Assembly: GCA_001771065.1 (NCBI GenBank) | Contig: MESQ01000044.1 | Span: forward strand, 1-33,467 | Direction of reading: 5' to 3' | DNA from: Burkholderiales bacterium RIFOXYD12_FULL_59_19 | GTDB taxonomy: Bacteria > Pseudomonadota > Gammaproteobacteria > Burkholderiales > Burkholderiaceae_C | DNA: 33,467 nt | Shown here: in pieces, positions 7,542 through 20,525 of the stretch | How the letters are laid out: each line of letters starts with the position of its first letter | Position numbering within the stretch: the first letter of the stretch is position 1 | Notes under the pieces: generated by a model | Seen by the model: the letters and a program-made list of their open reading frames with translations, nothing else | Told to the model about the DNA's origin: nothing | The model's database searches: none | Position numbers and translations under genes: made by a program

Positions 7542-9128
7542 GTGCTCTACAAATTTTACGAAGCCCAACGTTCTTTGATGGAGCCATTCACTGATCTGGC
7601 GCAATCTGCCGCCAAGGTGTACGGCAATCCGTTGTCGATGTTTGGCCAACATCCCATGTCACAGCGTATTTCAGCCGGTTACGACCTGATGCACCGCTTG
7701 GGCAAAGACTATGAGAAGCCCGAATTTGGTGTGCGTACCGTCGACGTGGATGGGGTCGAGGTGGCGATTCATGAGCGCGTCGAAATCAGGAAGCCTTTTT
7801 GCGAATTGCGCCGTTTCAAACGTTTCACCGACGATCAGACCACGCTGTCCAAACTTAAGGGTCAGCCTGCGGTGCTGATCGTGGCCCCGCTGTCGGGTCA
7901 CTACGCCACACTGCTGCGCGACACCGTCAAGACCATGCTACGCGACCACAAGGTCTACATCACCGACTGGACCAACGCCCGCCTGGTGCCCACCTCAGAG
8001 GGCGATTTCAGCCTGGATGACTACATCAATTACGTCCAGGAGTTCATTCGCCATGCGCAAAGCCGGTACGGCAACTGCCATGTGATGAGTGTCTGCCAGC
8101 CCACCGTGCCGGTGCTGGCCGCGGTGTCGCTGATGGCCAGCCGGGGCGAACTCACGCCTCTGAGCATGGTCATGATGGGCGGACCCATTGACGCGCGCAA
8201 ATCACCCACGGCAGTGAATAACCTGGCCATGAACAAGAGCATCGAGTGGTTTGAGCACAACGTTATTTACCGCGTGCCCACCCGCTTCCCCGGCGCCGGA
8301 CGCAAGGTTTACCCCGGCTTTTTGCAGCACTCCGGCTTTGTCGCGATGAACCCCAGCAACCACGCCCGCAGCCATTACGACTACTTCAAGGATTTGATCA
8401 AGGGTGACGACGCCAGTGCCGATGCCCACCGCAAGTTTTACGACGAATACAACGCCGTGCTGGACATGGATTCGCATTACTACCTGGACACCATCAAGGT
8501 CGTGTTCCAGGAGTTCAACCTGGTCAACGGCACCTGGGACGTCAAAGGCGTTGACGGCAAGATTGAACGCGTCCACCCTGACGACATCCACAACACGGCC
8601 CTGTTGTCCATCGAGGGTGAGCTCGACGATATTTCAGGCTCTGGCCAAACAGCCGCCGTGCATACCATTTGCACCGGCGTAAGCAAGGAAAACCAGCGTC
8701 ACATTGAAGTGGAAGGCGCCGGTCACTACGGCATTTTTGCCGGTCGACGCTGGCGTGAAATGGTCTATCCACAGGTCAAGGACTTCATCCTGTCCTACCA
8801 GCCCAAGCCGGTGGTCGAAACCCCGGTCATGGTGGCCAGCCCGCCCGCACCTGTTCTGACCAATCCGCAGCCCGACCTGCCAGAACCGGCACCGACCTTT
8901 GTTTTGCCCGAAGCGCCAAGCGTGGCTGACATCACCCTGCTCGGCAAGCTTCCCGAGCCCCCTAAAACACCGGTGGCCAAAGCCAAAGCACCGCCGTCAA
9001 AGGCCAAGCCAGCCACCCAGGTTGCAACACCGATAGCCGCCAGCACGGTGGCAACAAGCAAAGCGGCTATCAGCGTGGCTGAACCTGCCAAACCGGCGCG
9101 CAAGCGGCCGACCCAACGCCACGGATGA
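7542..9128 (+). CDS. phaZ: Intracellular polyhydroxyalkanoate (PHB) depolymerase with C-terminal Pro/Ala/Lys tail
   Basis: Cytosolic alpha/beta-hydrolase that mobilises stored poly-3-hydroxybutyrate granules. The protein is 528 residues. Residues 1-415 match the intracellular PhaZ1 type, which uses cysteine instead of serine: C185 sits in SVCQPTVP at the lipase-box position, and the late histidine is in [15 protein letters not shown]. The N-terminus [11 protein letters not shown] is typical, which supports the GTG start at 7542 (AAGG upstream). Unusually, about 110 further residues (from [10 protein letters not shown]) are rich in Pro, Ala and Lys, with [14 protein letters not shown] and a basic end [10 protein letters not shown]. 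This resembles the basic tails of PHA granule-DNA linkers, by composition only. The stop overlaps the ATG of the rsxB gene by 4 bases (ATGA), so translation is likely coupled. Confidence 0.92.
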   Translation: MLYKFYEAQRSLMEPFTDLAQSAAKVYGNPLSMFGQHPMSQRISAGYDLMHRLGKDYEKPEFGVRTVDVDGVEVAIHERVEIRKPFCELRRFKRFTDDQTTLSKLKGQPAVLIVAPLSGHYATLLRDTVKTMLRDHKVYITDWTNARLVPTSEGDFSLDDYINYVQEFIRHAQSRYGNCHVMSVCQPTVPVLAAVSLMASRGELTPLSMVMMGGPIDARKSPTAVNNLAMNKSIEWFEHNVIYRVPTRFPGAGRKVYPGFLQHSGFVAMNPSNHARSHYDYFKDLIKGDDASADAHRKFYDEYNAVLDMDSHYYLDTIKVVFQEFNLVNGTWDVKGVDGKIERVHPDDIHNTALLSIEGELDDISGSGQTAAVHTICTGVSKENQRHIEVEGAGHYGIFAGRRWREMVYPQVKDFILSYQPKPVVETPVMVASPPAPVLTNPQPDLPEPAPTFVLPEAPSVADITLLGKLPEPPKTPVAKAKAPPSKAKPATQVATPIAASTVATSKAAISVAEPAKPARKRPTQRHG

Positions 9129-9826
9129 AGCCCAAGCCCGCCGAACTTTTGGCGGTATTGCCGCAAACCCAGTGCACACGCTGCGGCTATCCGGACTGTG
9201 CCGGCTACGCCCAGGCATTGCATGAAGGCAGCGCTGACATCAACCAGTGTCCGCCCGGCGGCGTTGCCGGGATGCAGCGCCTGGCGGCTTTGACCGGGCG
9301 CGCAGCCAAGCCGCTCAATCCGGACCACGGCGCAGAGGGGTCACGCACGGTGGTATTTATTGACGAGGCCTGGTGTATTGGCTGCACGCTGTGTATCAAG
9401 GCCTGTCCGGTCGACGCCATCGTCGGCACCAACAAGCTGATGCATACCGTGATTGAACCCTATTGCACCGGCTGCGAATTGTGCCTACCGGTGTGCCCGG
9501 TGGACTGCATTGAAGTTGAAACCGTTAGCGGCAGCGCCACTGGCTGGGCCGCCTGGTCGCAAGAGCAGGCTGATGAAGCCCGCCAGCGCTATGAATTTCA
9601 CACGCTCAGAAGCCAACGTGAAGCGCTTGAAAACGCGCAACGGCTGGAAGCCAAAGCGGCGCTGAAGTTGTCAGACCTGGCCGCCCATTCACAACACACC
9701 GACCCCGTGGTGCTGAACAAAAAACGGGCTGTGATTGAAGCCGCACTGGCCCGGGCACGGGCCAAGCAATCGGTCAGCGTTCAGACCGTACCCACACCAC
9801 CAAACCAGCAAAAGCGACCACAGTGA
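9125..9826 (+). CDS. rsxB: RsxB/RnfB-type ferredoxin, stand-alone
   Basis: Iron-sulfur electron carrier of 233 residues. The N-terminal Fe-S domain has [13 protein letters not shown] plus a later C in INQCPPGG, the Cx2Cx4C...C pattern of RnfB/RsxB. Two 4Fe-4S ferredoxin motifs follow: [16 protein letters not shown] and [16 protein letters not shown]. The hydrophobic N-terminal anchor of membrane RnfB is absent, and no other rnf/rsx genes are nearby. This is the orphan form common in Burkholderiales, so it probably serves as a soluble ferredoxin rather than part of the sodium/proton-pumping Rnf complex. The last ~80 residues are charged and helical. It overlaps phaZ by 4 bases. Its electron donor and acceptor cannot be inferred from the window. 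Confidence 0.9.
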   Translation: MKPKPAELLAVLPQTQCTRCGYPDCAGYAQALHEGSADINQCPPGGVAGMQRLAALTGRAAKPLNPDHGAEGSRTVVFIDEAWCIGCTLCIKACPVDAIVGTNKLMHTVIEPYCTGCELCLPVCPVDCIEVETVSGSATGWAAWSQEQADEARQRYEFHTLRSQREALENAQRLEAKAALKLSDLAAHSQHTDPVVLNKKRAVIEAALARARAKQSVSVQTVPTPPNQQKRPQ

Positions 9827-9835
9827 AGACCTCGT

Positions 9836-11320
9836 TCAACTGATTGCCAGATTTTTATAGACGCCACAGCCCACAGCCCTCTCGTCCAACTGCATCACGT
9901 AAGACATTTTGGATTGCACTTTGCCCGACATTGGGTTGGTGATGTCGTATTCCACCCATCCGGGTTCAAGCGCAGCCTGGTTAAAAATATCGTCCACCAA
10001 ACCCTGCCCATCGATTCCGGGAATATCCTGCACCCGAGTACCCACCTTGGCTGCATTCCCCCCAAATGACAAGTAAGTGCCCATGCGGTCGAGCACAAAA
10101 ACATACATGTCACGATCGTAAAAATTCTGCGCTGGATCAGTGATCTGCTGCACCCAAAGCGCGCTGGAATTGCACCGTTGCCGATGCTGGATGGCGCGCT
10201 GCACCAAGGCAACGGCTTCTTCGGGCGCACCTTGTTGCAGTTTGAAAACCGCAAAGTCATCGACCAATATGGAAGCGCGATGCTCCAACAAACTCGCCTG
10301 CGCCACCGCATGTTCAGCCATTTGGGCATTACGCTGGGTGATGTCATCGAGTTGTCGAACCGCCGTGGTAATTTCATTCAGCCCAGTGCTTTGCTCAGAA
10401 CTGGAAGCAGAGATTTCCGCCATCAGGGTCGCGACACCACGGATACCGGAAACAATTTGTGTGAACTGATTACCAGCGGTTCGAATGCTATGCACGCTGG
10501 CAGCGACCTGATCAGACGAATCATTGATCAATTTGCGAATTTCTTTGGCTGATTCCGCCGAACGCTGCGCCAGTGTGCGCACTTCGCTGGCGACCACCGC
10601 AAAACCGCGACCAGCGGCGCCAGCACGGGCTGCTTCAATCGCTGCATTGAGCGCCAGGATGTTGGTCTGAAAGGCCAAGCCATCGATCACCCCCACAATC
10701 TCATCCATGCGCTTGGCGCTGTTGGCAATGACTTCAACCGACAAAACCGCGTGCTCCATGGCAGAAACACCTTGTTCGGCCACGTCACGAACTGCTGACG
10801 TCTGGTTGTTGGCCTGGGCTGCCATTTGCGCATTTTGGCGAACGGTTGACGACAACTGCTCAACACTGGCTGCCGTTTGCTCCAGATTGGCCGCTTGCTG
10901 CTCGGAGCGCCCCGACAGATCCGTGCTGCCTTGCGCCAGAATTTTGCCTGCATGAGCGACAAAAGCCGCATTGCTTCGGACATTGGCGACCATGCTCGAG
11001 ATGCTGGTTGCAACATGAACGGCTTCAGTCAACAGCTTGGCAAACGCCATGTTCTCGGGTACGGCACTTGATTTGCTACTCAAATTACCGCGCACCAACT
11101 CTGTCAAGGTCCATTGCACCTGCTGCATACCCATGGCGGTCATGCGGTAAAAAGCAAGGCCCAGGTAGCTGCCGATGAATCCGACAAAGGTGGCCGACCA
11201 GATCAGTTCAGAGCCGACAGTGGGCAAAAGTGTGTGCGTCAGAACCAGCGCAAACAAGGGCGACATCATCAGCACGAACAACAACAAGAACACTTGCCCG
11301 ATTGACAAACGTCGAATCAT
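9836..11320 (-). CDS. Methyl-accepting chemotaxis protein with C-terminal Cache-like domain
   Basis: Chemoreceptor of about 494 residues from the ATG at 11320; a GTG at 11362 would add 14 residues, and neither start has a clear ribosome site. Two membrane helices (about residues 6-26 and 35-55) are separated by a very short loop, so there is no periplasmic sensor domain. The MCP signalling hairpin occupies roughly residues 95-350, with the conserved tip [20 protein letters not shown] followed by [12 protein letters not shown]. After it come about 120 residues ([12 protein letters not shown] to the end) with [29 protein letters not shown] and a Y-rich end, resembling a single Cache (sCache) fold in the cytoplasm. 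Its ligand is unknown. It is convergent with rsxB. Confidence 0.88.
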   Translation of the reverse strand: MIRRLSIGQVFLLLFVLMMSPLFALVLTHTLLPTVGSELIWSATFVGFIGSYLGLAFYRMTAMGMQQVQWTLTELVRGNLSSKSSAVPENMAFAKLLTEAVHVATSISSMVANVRSNAAFVAHAGKILAQGSTDLSGRSEQQAANLEQTAASVEQLSSTVRQNAQMAAQANNQTSAVRDVAEQGVSAMEHAVLSVEVIANSAKRMDEIVGVIDGLAFQTNILALNAAIEAARAGAAGRGFAVVASEVRTLAQRSAESAKEIRKLINDSSDQVAASVHSIRTAGNQFTQIVSGIRGVATLMAEISASSSEQSTGLNEITTAVRQLDDITQRNAQMAEHAVAQASLLEHRASILVDDFAVFKLQQGAPEEAVALVQRAIQHRQRCNSSALWVQQITDPAQNFYDRDMYVFVLDRMGTYLSFGGNAAKVGTRVQDIPGIDGQGLVDDIFNQAALEPGWVEYDITNPMSGKVQSKMSYVMQLDERAVGCGVYKNLAIS

Positions 11321-11438
11321 CCAGCAACCAGGTTTAAGCAAAAATCCAAACACGATAGGCACACCGACTTGTCAAAAAGAAGAAATTATTTCACCTTGTG
11401 CAGCGAACCGCTACAAGGGAAAACCAGCAGATCAGGCC

Positions 11439-11460
11439 TAAGGGGTCAAATTGCCCCTTA
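11439..11460. terminator. Hairpin at the end of the pcc/VOC operon
   Basis: TAAGGGG (11439-11445) and CCCCTTA (11454-11460) form a perfect 7-bp stem with an 8-nt loop, overlapping the stop codon of the VOC gene. It is placed like an operon-end terminator but has no T-run, so function is uncertain. Confidence 0.35.
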
Positions 11461-11927
11461 CGAGATTTGGGCAAACGCCGCCACCACTTCGGGCGGTGCC
11501 TGCACCATCTCGATCAACACACCCTCGCCCGCAATCGGAAACTCGTCATTCGCCTTGGGATGCAAAAAGCAGATGTCAAAGCCCGCAGCACCCTTGCGGA
11601 TGCCCCCCGGTGCAAAACGCACGCCTTGCGCCGTGAGCCACTCAACCGCCTTGGGCAGGTCGTCGATCCACAGGCCCACATGGTTCAGCGGCGTGGCGTG
11701 TACGGCGGGCTTTTTGTCGACGTCCATGGGCTGCATCAAGTCGACTTCGACCTTGAACTGGCCAACCCCCATGGCGCAGATGTCTTCATCGACGTTTTCG
11801 CGCTCGCTCTGAAACGTGCCAGTGACCTCCAGGCCCAGCATCTCGACCCAGAGCTTTTGCAGGCGCATTTTACTGGTGCCACCAATGGCGATTTGCTGGA
11901 TGCCCAGCACCTTGAAAGGACGGGGGC

Positions 11928-11931
<4 letters not shown>
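11458..11931 (-). CDS. VOC-family protein, methylmalonyl-CoA epimerase-like
   Basis: Vicinal-oxygen-chelate protein of 157 residues, two beta-alpha-beta-beta-beta modules. Its position as last gene of a propionyl-CoA carboxylase/mutase cluster suggests methylmalonyl-CoA epimerase (R to S conversion). The second metal-site histidine is visible in [10 protein letters not shown] and the late glutamate in [11 protein letters not shown]. At the first position, where epimerases have DH(I/V)xIA, this protein reads GIQQIAIGG, so the usual histidine ligand is Gln. It may bind metal differently, have lost activity or act on another acyl-CoA. The ATG overlaps the pccA stop by 4 bases (ATGA), which argues for a coupled function. 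Family is firm; the epimerase call is inference. Confidence 0.72.
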
Positions 11932-13976
<2,045 letters not shown>

Positions 13977-14040
13977 AGAGGTCTCCTATTCGGGAATCAG
14001 TTTTTGTGCTTTGTGCGGGCCAACCCAAACAGCCAGTTCA

Positions 14041-14128
14041 GGAGCGGGCTGCCCGGGTGCTTTGCGTAGGTAAAGGAGGAGGCCGTAGGCCGGGGGACAC
14101 GAAGCAAAGTGCCCGGGCTGCCCGCTCC
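14041..14128. repeat. Large imperfect inverted repeat between pccB and pccA
   Basis: The arms 14041-14065 (GGAGCGGGCTGCCCGGGTGC then TTTGC) and 14104-14128 match at 22 of 25 positions when one is reverse-complemented. The 38-nt spacer contains a further small palindrome GGCC-GTA-GGCC (14081-14091). In the operon transcript this would fold into a long GC-rich stem. It could be a REP/BIME-like element stabilising or attenuating the mRNA between the two carboxylase genes; I cannot tell whether it recurs elsewhere. Confidence 0.65.
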
Positions 14129-14167
14129 CCCCCAGGGACAGCAGGGTAAAACTCTTCATGTCCATGG

Positions 14168-15700
14168 TCACAGCGGAATGTTCCCGTGCTTGCGCCACGG
14201 GTTTTCAAGCTTTTTGTCCTTCAGCATGACCAGGCTGCGGCAAATGCGTTTGCGCGTTTCGCTGGGCAAAATCACGTCGTCGATGAAGCCGCGGGCGCCA
14301 GCCACAAACGGGTTGGCAAAACGGGCCTTGTATTCGGCTTCCTTGGCCGCCAGTTTTTCCGGGTGGCCCTTGTCTTCGCGGAAGATGATCTCAACCGCGC
14401 CCTTGGCGCCCATCACCGCAATTTCAGCGTTGGGCCAGGCAAAGTTGACGTCGCCGCGCAGGTGTTTGGAACTCATCACGTCGTAGGCGCCGCCGTAGGC
14501 TTTGCGTGTGATCACGGTGATCTTGGGCACGGTGCACTCGGCATAGGCATACAGCAGTTTGGCGCCGTGTTTGATGATGCCGCTCCACTCCTGAGCAGTG
14601 CCGGGCATGAAACCGGGCACATCGACAAAGGTGATCACCGGGATGTTGAAGGCGTCACAGAAACGCACAAAACGCGCGGCCTTGATGCTGCTCTTGATGT
14701 CCAGGCAACCGGCCAGCACCAGCGGCTGGTTGGCCACGATGCCGACCGTCTGGCCGTCCATGCGGGCGAATCCGATCAGAATGTTTTTGGCGTACTCGGG
14801 CTGCAGCTCAAAAAAGTCGCCGTCATCGACCGTCTTGACGATCAGCTCCTTCATGTCGTAAGCCTTGTTGGGGTTGTCTGGCACCAGCGTGTCCAGGCTG
14901 TGCTCCATGCGGCCGGCCGGGTCACCACTCTGGCGCACCGGGGCTTTTTCGCGGTTGTTCAGCGGCAGGTAGTTGTACAGGCGGCGCAGCATCAGCAAGG
15001 CCTCCACATCGTTCTCAAACGCCAGGTCGGCGACACCACTCTTGGTGGTGTGGCTGATGGCGCCACCAAGCTCTTCGGCGGTCACCTCTTCGTGCGTCAC
15101 GGTCTTGACCACTTCAGGACCGGTGACAAACATGTAGCTCGAATCTTTCACCATGAAGATGAAGTCGGTCATGGCGGGCGAATACACCGCGCCACCCGCA
15201 GACGGCCCCATGATCATGCTGATTTGTGGCACCACACCGCTGGCCATCACGTTGCGCTGGAACACGTCGGCGTAGCCACCGAGCGAGGCCACGCCTTCCT
15301 GAATACGGGCACCGCCCGAATCGTTGAGGCCGATCACCGGTGCGCCGACCTTCATGGCCTGGTCCATGATCTTGCAAATCTTTTCCGCATGGGCTTCAGA
15401 CAAGGCGCCCCCAAACACGGTGAAGTCCTGGCTGAAGACAAACACCAGGCGACCATTGATCATGCCGTAGCCCGTGACCACACCGTCGCCCGGTATCTTG
15501 TTGTCCTGCATGCCAAAGTCTGAGCAGCGGTGCTCGACAAACATATCCCACTCTTCAAACGTGCCCTGATCCAGCAACACCTCGAGGCGCTCCCGCGCGG
15601 TGAGCTTGCCCTTTTTGTGCTGCGCATCAATGCGATTCTGGCCCCCGCCCAAACGGGCGAGCTCGCGCTTTTTTTCCAATTGTTCAAGAATATCGTGCAT
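14168..15700 (-). CDS. pccB: Propionyl-CoA carboxylase, carboxyltransferase beta subunit
   Basis: Carboxyltransferase of 510 residues, the normal length for PccB. It moves the carboxyl group from biotin on PccA to propionyl-CoA. The crotonase-like N-half has [39 protein letters not shown] and the oxyanion-hole region [20 protein letters not shown]. The C-half has [27 protein letters not shown] and [17 protein letters not shown], all canonical for acyl-CoA carboxylase beta chains. The ribosome site before the ATG at 15700 is weak (AGAGAGA). It sits 61 bp downstream of meaB and upstream of pccA on one strand. Confidence 0.95.
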   Translation of the reverse strand: MHDILEQLEKKRELARLGGGQNRIDAQHKKGKLTARERLEVLLDQGTFEEWDMFVEHRCSDFGMQDNKIPGDGVVTGYGMINGRLVFVFSQDFTVFGGALSEAHAEKICKIMDQAMKVGAPVIGLNDSGGARIQEGVASLGGYADVFQRNVMASGVVPQISMIMGPSAGGAVYSPAMTDFIFMVKDSSYMFVTGPEVVKTVTHEEVTAEELGGAISHTTKSGVADLAFENDVEALLMLRRLYNYLPLNNREKAPVRQSGDPAGRMEHSLDTLVPDNPNKAYDMKELIVKTVDDGDFFELQPEYAKNILIGFARMDGQTVGIVANQPLVLAGCLDIKSSIKAARFVRFCDAFNIPVITFVDVPGFMPGTAQEWSGIIKHGAKLLYAYAECTVPKITVITRKAYGGAYDVMSSKHLRGDVNFAWPNAEIAVMGAKGAVEIIFREDKGHPEKLAAKEAEYKARFANPFVAGARGFIDDVILPSETRKRICRSLVMLKDKKLENPWRKHGNIPL

Positions 15701-15761
15701 GGCTTGGTCTCTCTTAGGTCAGGAAATAGTTGTGTTTTCGGGTTCTGAAGTGCATCGTGGT

Positions 15762-16781
15762 CTAGGCTTTTTCAGCATGGGCCAACAGCATGTTTCGGGC
15801 AGCAGTGGAGGCCGCCATGCGGCCCGCCAGCACCTCTTGTGTCAACTGTGGCAACAGCGTCCTGACCAGCGGATGCTGGGAAAAAGCGGCCTTGAGGCCG
15901 ACGTCAATGCGTTCCCACATCCACGCCAGCGCCTGCCTCTGGCGGCGCGAGGCAAACTTGCCATTGCCGGTTTGCAGGGCCCTGAATTCGAGCACCTTGG
16001 TCCAGAAAACATCCACCCCCTGGGCATGCAAGGCGCTGAGCTGGATCACCTGCGGGTGCCATATTTTTTGATCATGGTGCAGGTGGTCCGGGCTGCCATG
16101 CAAGCCCAGCAAACGCAGGCTGGAACTGATCTGGGCGCGGGCACGGGTGGCGGCATCGGGGTCAATGTCGGCCTTGTTGATCACCACCAGGTCGGCCAGT
16201 TCCATCACACCTTTTTTGATGGCCTGCAAATCGTCGCCCGCATTGGGCAACTGCATCAGCACAAACATGTCGGTCATGTTGGCCACTGCCGTCTCGCTTT
16301 GCCCCACCCCCACGGTTTCAACCATCACCACGTCATAACCCGCTGCCTCGCAAACCAGCATGGCCTCGCGGGTTTTTTCGGCCACACCACCCAGCGTGCC
16401 ACTGCTGGGGCTGGGACGGATGTAGGCCTTCTCATGGACGGACAGCGACTCCATACGTGTCTTGTCACCCAGAATGGAGCCACCCGACACCGTGCTGGAG
16501 GGGTCAATGGTTAACACCGCCACGCGATGACCCTGGCCAATCAGGTACAGGCCCAAGGCTTCAATGAAGGTGGATTTACCCACGCCCGGCACACCGCTGA
16601 TGCCCAGTCGAAACGACTGGCCGGTGTGCGGCAACAGGTTTGTGAGCAGTTCGTCGGCCTGCAGGCGGTGGTCAGCGCGGGTGGATTCGAGCAGCGTGAT
16701 GGCCTTGGCCATGGCGCGGCGCTGCGGCAAAGCGGCACCGTGCAAAATCCCATCCAGCAACAAAGGAACAGCAGCGTTCAT
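15762..16781 (-). CDS. meaB: Methylmalonyl-CoA mutase-associated GTPase MeaB
   Basis: G3E-family P-loop GTPase that gates cobalamin delivery and protects methylmalonyl-CoA mutase from inactivation. About 339 residues from the ATG at 16781; a TTG at 16790 that overlaps the toxin stop is an alternative start. Motifs are Walker A GVPGVGKST (near residue 63), IDPSSTVSGGSILGDKTRM, the switch segment VETVGVGQSE, and NKAD for guanine specificity. It follows the PIN-domain gene almost without a gap, so its translation may depend on the toxin gene upstream. In most organisms meaB is directly next to the mutase gene; here a toxin-antitoxin pair intervenes. Confidence 0.95.
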   Translation of the reverse strand: MNAAVPLLLDGILHGAALPQRRAMAKAITLLESTRADHRLQADELLTNLLPHTGQSFRLGISGVPGVGKSTFIEALGLYLIGQGHRVAVLTIDPSSTVSGGSILGDKTRMESLSVHEKAYIRPSPSSGTLGGVAEKTREAMLVCEAAGYDVVMVETVGVGQSETAVANMTDMFVLMQLPNAGDDLQAIKKGVMELADLVVINKADIDPDAATRARAQISSSLRLLGLHGSPDHLHHDQKIWHPQVIQLSALHAQGVDVFWTKVLEFRALQTGNGKFASRRQRQALAWMWERIDVGLKAAFSQHPLVRTLLPQLTQEVLAGRMAASTAARNMLLAHAEKA

Positions 16782-16786
16782 GGCAT

Positions 16787-17206
16787 TCAAAGAATCTGAA
16801 ACGCTCGCCCATCGGGCAAACGGTAACGCGAAAAGTCACGCTGATCCAGCGTCATGATGGTGGTAACACCGGTCTGGACGGCCAATTCAAGCAGAGAGGC
16901 ATCGGCCAAATCCATCTCGGTACGCGGCTTTTCGGTGTAGCGCTGCATCAGCGGCACAAAATCCAACAAGGCACTTTGCTCAAACGGAAAAACCATCACT
17001 CCGCCTTTGCCAATCCAGTTCAACAAGGCAAAGCGCTGCGGTGGCGGAACCAGGTAACTGGCTTCAACAACACAAGGCCAGGTGGTGGACAAAGACCAGC
17101 GCTCCAGCGCCGCCAAGGCCAGCAAGTCGCGATAACGTTCGGCTTGCGGCTCACGCGACGCAAACACCGCCACCATCACGCTGGCGTCAATCAGCGCTGA
17201 TGCCAT
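16787..17206 (-). CDS. PIN-domain protein, VapC-like toxin
   Basis: PIN-fold ribonuclease of about 139 residues from the ATG at 17206 (a TTG at 17227 is an alternative). The acidic metal-binding residues are visible: D in ALIDASVMV near the N-terminus, E in PCVVEASYLV, D in EMDLADASLLELA and D in IMTLDQRDF. Such proteins cleave tRNA or other RNA and are the toxins of type II systems. The gene overlaps the 3' end of the ribbon-helix-helix gene upstream by about 20 bases, the usual antitoxin-first order, and ends where meaB begins. The RNA target and toxicity cannot be judged from sequence. Confidence 0.85.
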   Translation of the reverse strand: MASALIDASVMVAVFASREPQAERYRDLLALAALERWSLSTTWPCVVEASYLVPPPQRFALLNWIGKGGVMVFPFEQSALLDFVPLMQRYTEKPRTEMDLADASLLELAVQTGVTTIMTLDQRDFSRYRLPDGRAFQIL

Positions 17207-17480
17207 GTTTGGCTCGCAGTTTGGCAATCAGGGCAGCACGCGAACGTTCGGTGTCGTAAGGCTCATGGGGCTCACCGGCAAAGGCCTGGGTCACTTCCGG
17301 GCAGTTTGGGTCTTCAGCCATCTCTCGCATCACCTGCTGGTACAACGCATAAGGGTCTTTGCGCCCCAAAGCGCGCTCCACCGCGTTGATGATGAACTGC
17401 GACTTGGTCAAGCCCTGGCGCTTGGCGGCAAGCTCCATCTCGCGCTCCAGCAGTGGGTCCATACGCACAGATACGGCCAT
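17187..17480 (-). CDS. Ribbon-helix-helix (CopG/Arc-like) antitoxin
   Basis: Small protein of about 97 residues. The N-terminal half MAVSVRMDPLLEREMELAAK followed by GLTKSQFIINAVERAL is a ribbon-helix-helix DNA-binding domain: a beta strand, a helix, then the KSQFI turn-helix. The charged C-terminal half probably wraps the toxin. The ATG at 17480 is chosen because GGAG lies 8 bases upstream; an in-frame start at 17495 is weaker. It precedes and overlaps the PIN gene, as in VapBC-type modules, and is likely autoregulated through the tandem repeat at 17510-17525. Confidence 0.82.
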   Translation of the reverse strand: MAVSVRMDPLLEREMELAAKRQGLTKSQFIINAVERALGRKDPYALYQQVMREMAEDPNCPEVTQAFAGEPHEPYDTERSRAALIAKLRAKHGISAD

Positions 17481-17509
17481 AACAAGCTCCTTCAAATAAC
17501 GAGTTGCAA

Positions 17510-17525
17510 TACTGTATTACTGTAT
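17510..17525. promoter_or_regulatory. Tandem TACTGTAT repeat, candidate antitoxin operator
   Basis: TACTGTAT occurs twice in tandem (17510-17517, 17518-17525) in the 59-bp gap between the mutase stop and the antitoxin start. Ribbon-helix-helix antitoxins typically bind short tandem sites near their own promoters. On the minus strand the repeats read ATACAGTA and could overlap a -10 element, giving the toxin-antitoxin pair, and perhaps meaB, its own promoter. Confidence 0.4.
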
Positions 17526-17539
17526 CACGCCTTGTCGGA

Positions 17540-19720
<2,181 letters not shown>

Positions 19721-19779
19721 GGTGGCAAACAGTTGGTGGTTAGATCGTCAACGCATCCACTGTGACAGCGATGCGCGAT

Positions 19780-19809
19780 TTGAGCAAATGAGTTTACATT
19801 ATTTATAAT
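19780..19809 (+). promoter_or_regulatory. Candidate promoter of the GntR-family regulator
   Basis: TTGAGC (19780-19785) and a perfect TATAAT (19804-19809) are 18 bp apart, 40 bases before the regulator ATG. The 129-bp divergent gap is AT-rich around ATTTATAATTATT and must also hold the mcm promoter, so autoregulation together with mcm is plausible. Confidence 0.4.
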
Positions 19810-19849
19810 TATTGATGCAAAAAATTCCTTCCAGCTTACAATTTGCCTC

Positions 19850-20497
19850 ATGGCCGCACTTTCATTAGCTCCCCGCGCACTTTACGAAGAAGTGGCTGAA
19901 TTGCTGCGTCAGCGCATCTTTAGCCGTGAACTGGAACCCGGCAGCTGGATCGACGAACTCAAGATTGCGCATGACTACGGCATCAGCCGCACGCCCATGC
20001 GGGAAGCGCTCAAAGTGCTGGCCACCGAAGGCCTGGTGACCATGAAGGTCCGCCGCGGTGCGTATGTGACCGAAGTCTCCGAGCGCGACCTGGCCGACGT
20101 CTACCACCTGCTGGGCCTGCTTGAATCCGATGCCGCGGGTGTCGTGGCCCAAACAGCTGCTGAGGCACAGATGTCTGAGTTGCAGGCACTGCACCAGGAA
20201 CTCGAAGACGCCGCACAGCCGGAACACCTTGATCGCAAGCGCTTTTTTGAAATCAACGAACGTTTTCACATGCGCCTGCTGGAAATTGCCGACAACCGCT
20301 GGCGCAACCAAATGGTGGCCGACCTGCGCAAGGTCATGAAACTCAACCGCCACAACTCGCTGCTCAAAACCGGGCGCATCCAGGAGTCCCTGGCTGAACA
20401 CCGCGCCATCATGGCCGCGCTGGCAGCACGCAACCCGCAAGCCTGCACACAGCGCATGCAGGAACATTTTTCCAACGGCCTGGAAGCAGCCGTTTAA
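19850..20497 (+). CDS. GntR-family transcriptional regulator, FCD type
   Basis: DNA-binding regulator of 215 residues. The N-terminal winged helix (about residues 8-75) has YEEVAELLRQRIFSRELEPG, the recognition region YGISRTPMREALKVLATEGL and the wing MKVRRGAYV. The C-terminal all-helical FCD ligand domain (about residues 85-210) includes DVYHLLGLLESDAAGV, the metal/ligand region FFEINERFHMRLLEIADN and a late EHRAIMAALAARNP, as in regulators of organic acid metabolism. It is divergent from mcm, so it probably represses or activates the methylmalonyl-CoA genes in response to an acid or acyl-CoA intermediate; the ligand is unknown. It ends 28 bp before ribD on the same strand and may be partly co-transcribed with it. 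Confidence 0.88.
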   Translation: MAALSLAPRALYEEVAELLRQRIFSRELEPGSWIDELKIAHDYGISRTPMREALKVLATEGLVTMKVRRGAYVTEVSERDLADVYHLLGLLESDAAGVVAQTAAEAQMSELQALHQELEDAAQPEHLDRKRFFEINERFHMRLLEIADNRWRNQMVADLRKVMKLNRHNSLLKTGRIQESLAEHRAIMAALAARNPQACTQRMQEHFSNGLEAAV

Positions 20498-20525
20498 GGC
20501 CAATGAACCCGCGCCGTCAATCCTC

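Noticed and set aside
9125..9826. Membrane Rnf complex operon
   Set aside because: Only the RnfB-like ferredoxin is present, it lacks the membrane anchor, and no rnfACDGE neighbours are found.
14186..15523. Long open frame (445 codons) on the plus strand opposite pccB
   Set aside because: It is a complement-strand shadow of a clear pccB gene; the His/Gln/Val-rich translation resembles no protein and has no ribosome site.
20498..20525. FMN riboswitch upstream of ribD
   Set aside because: The gap after the regulator gene is only 28 bases, too short for the aptamer, and I see no conserved RFN segments.
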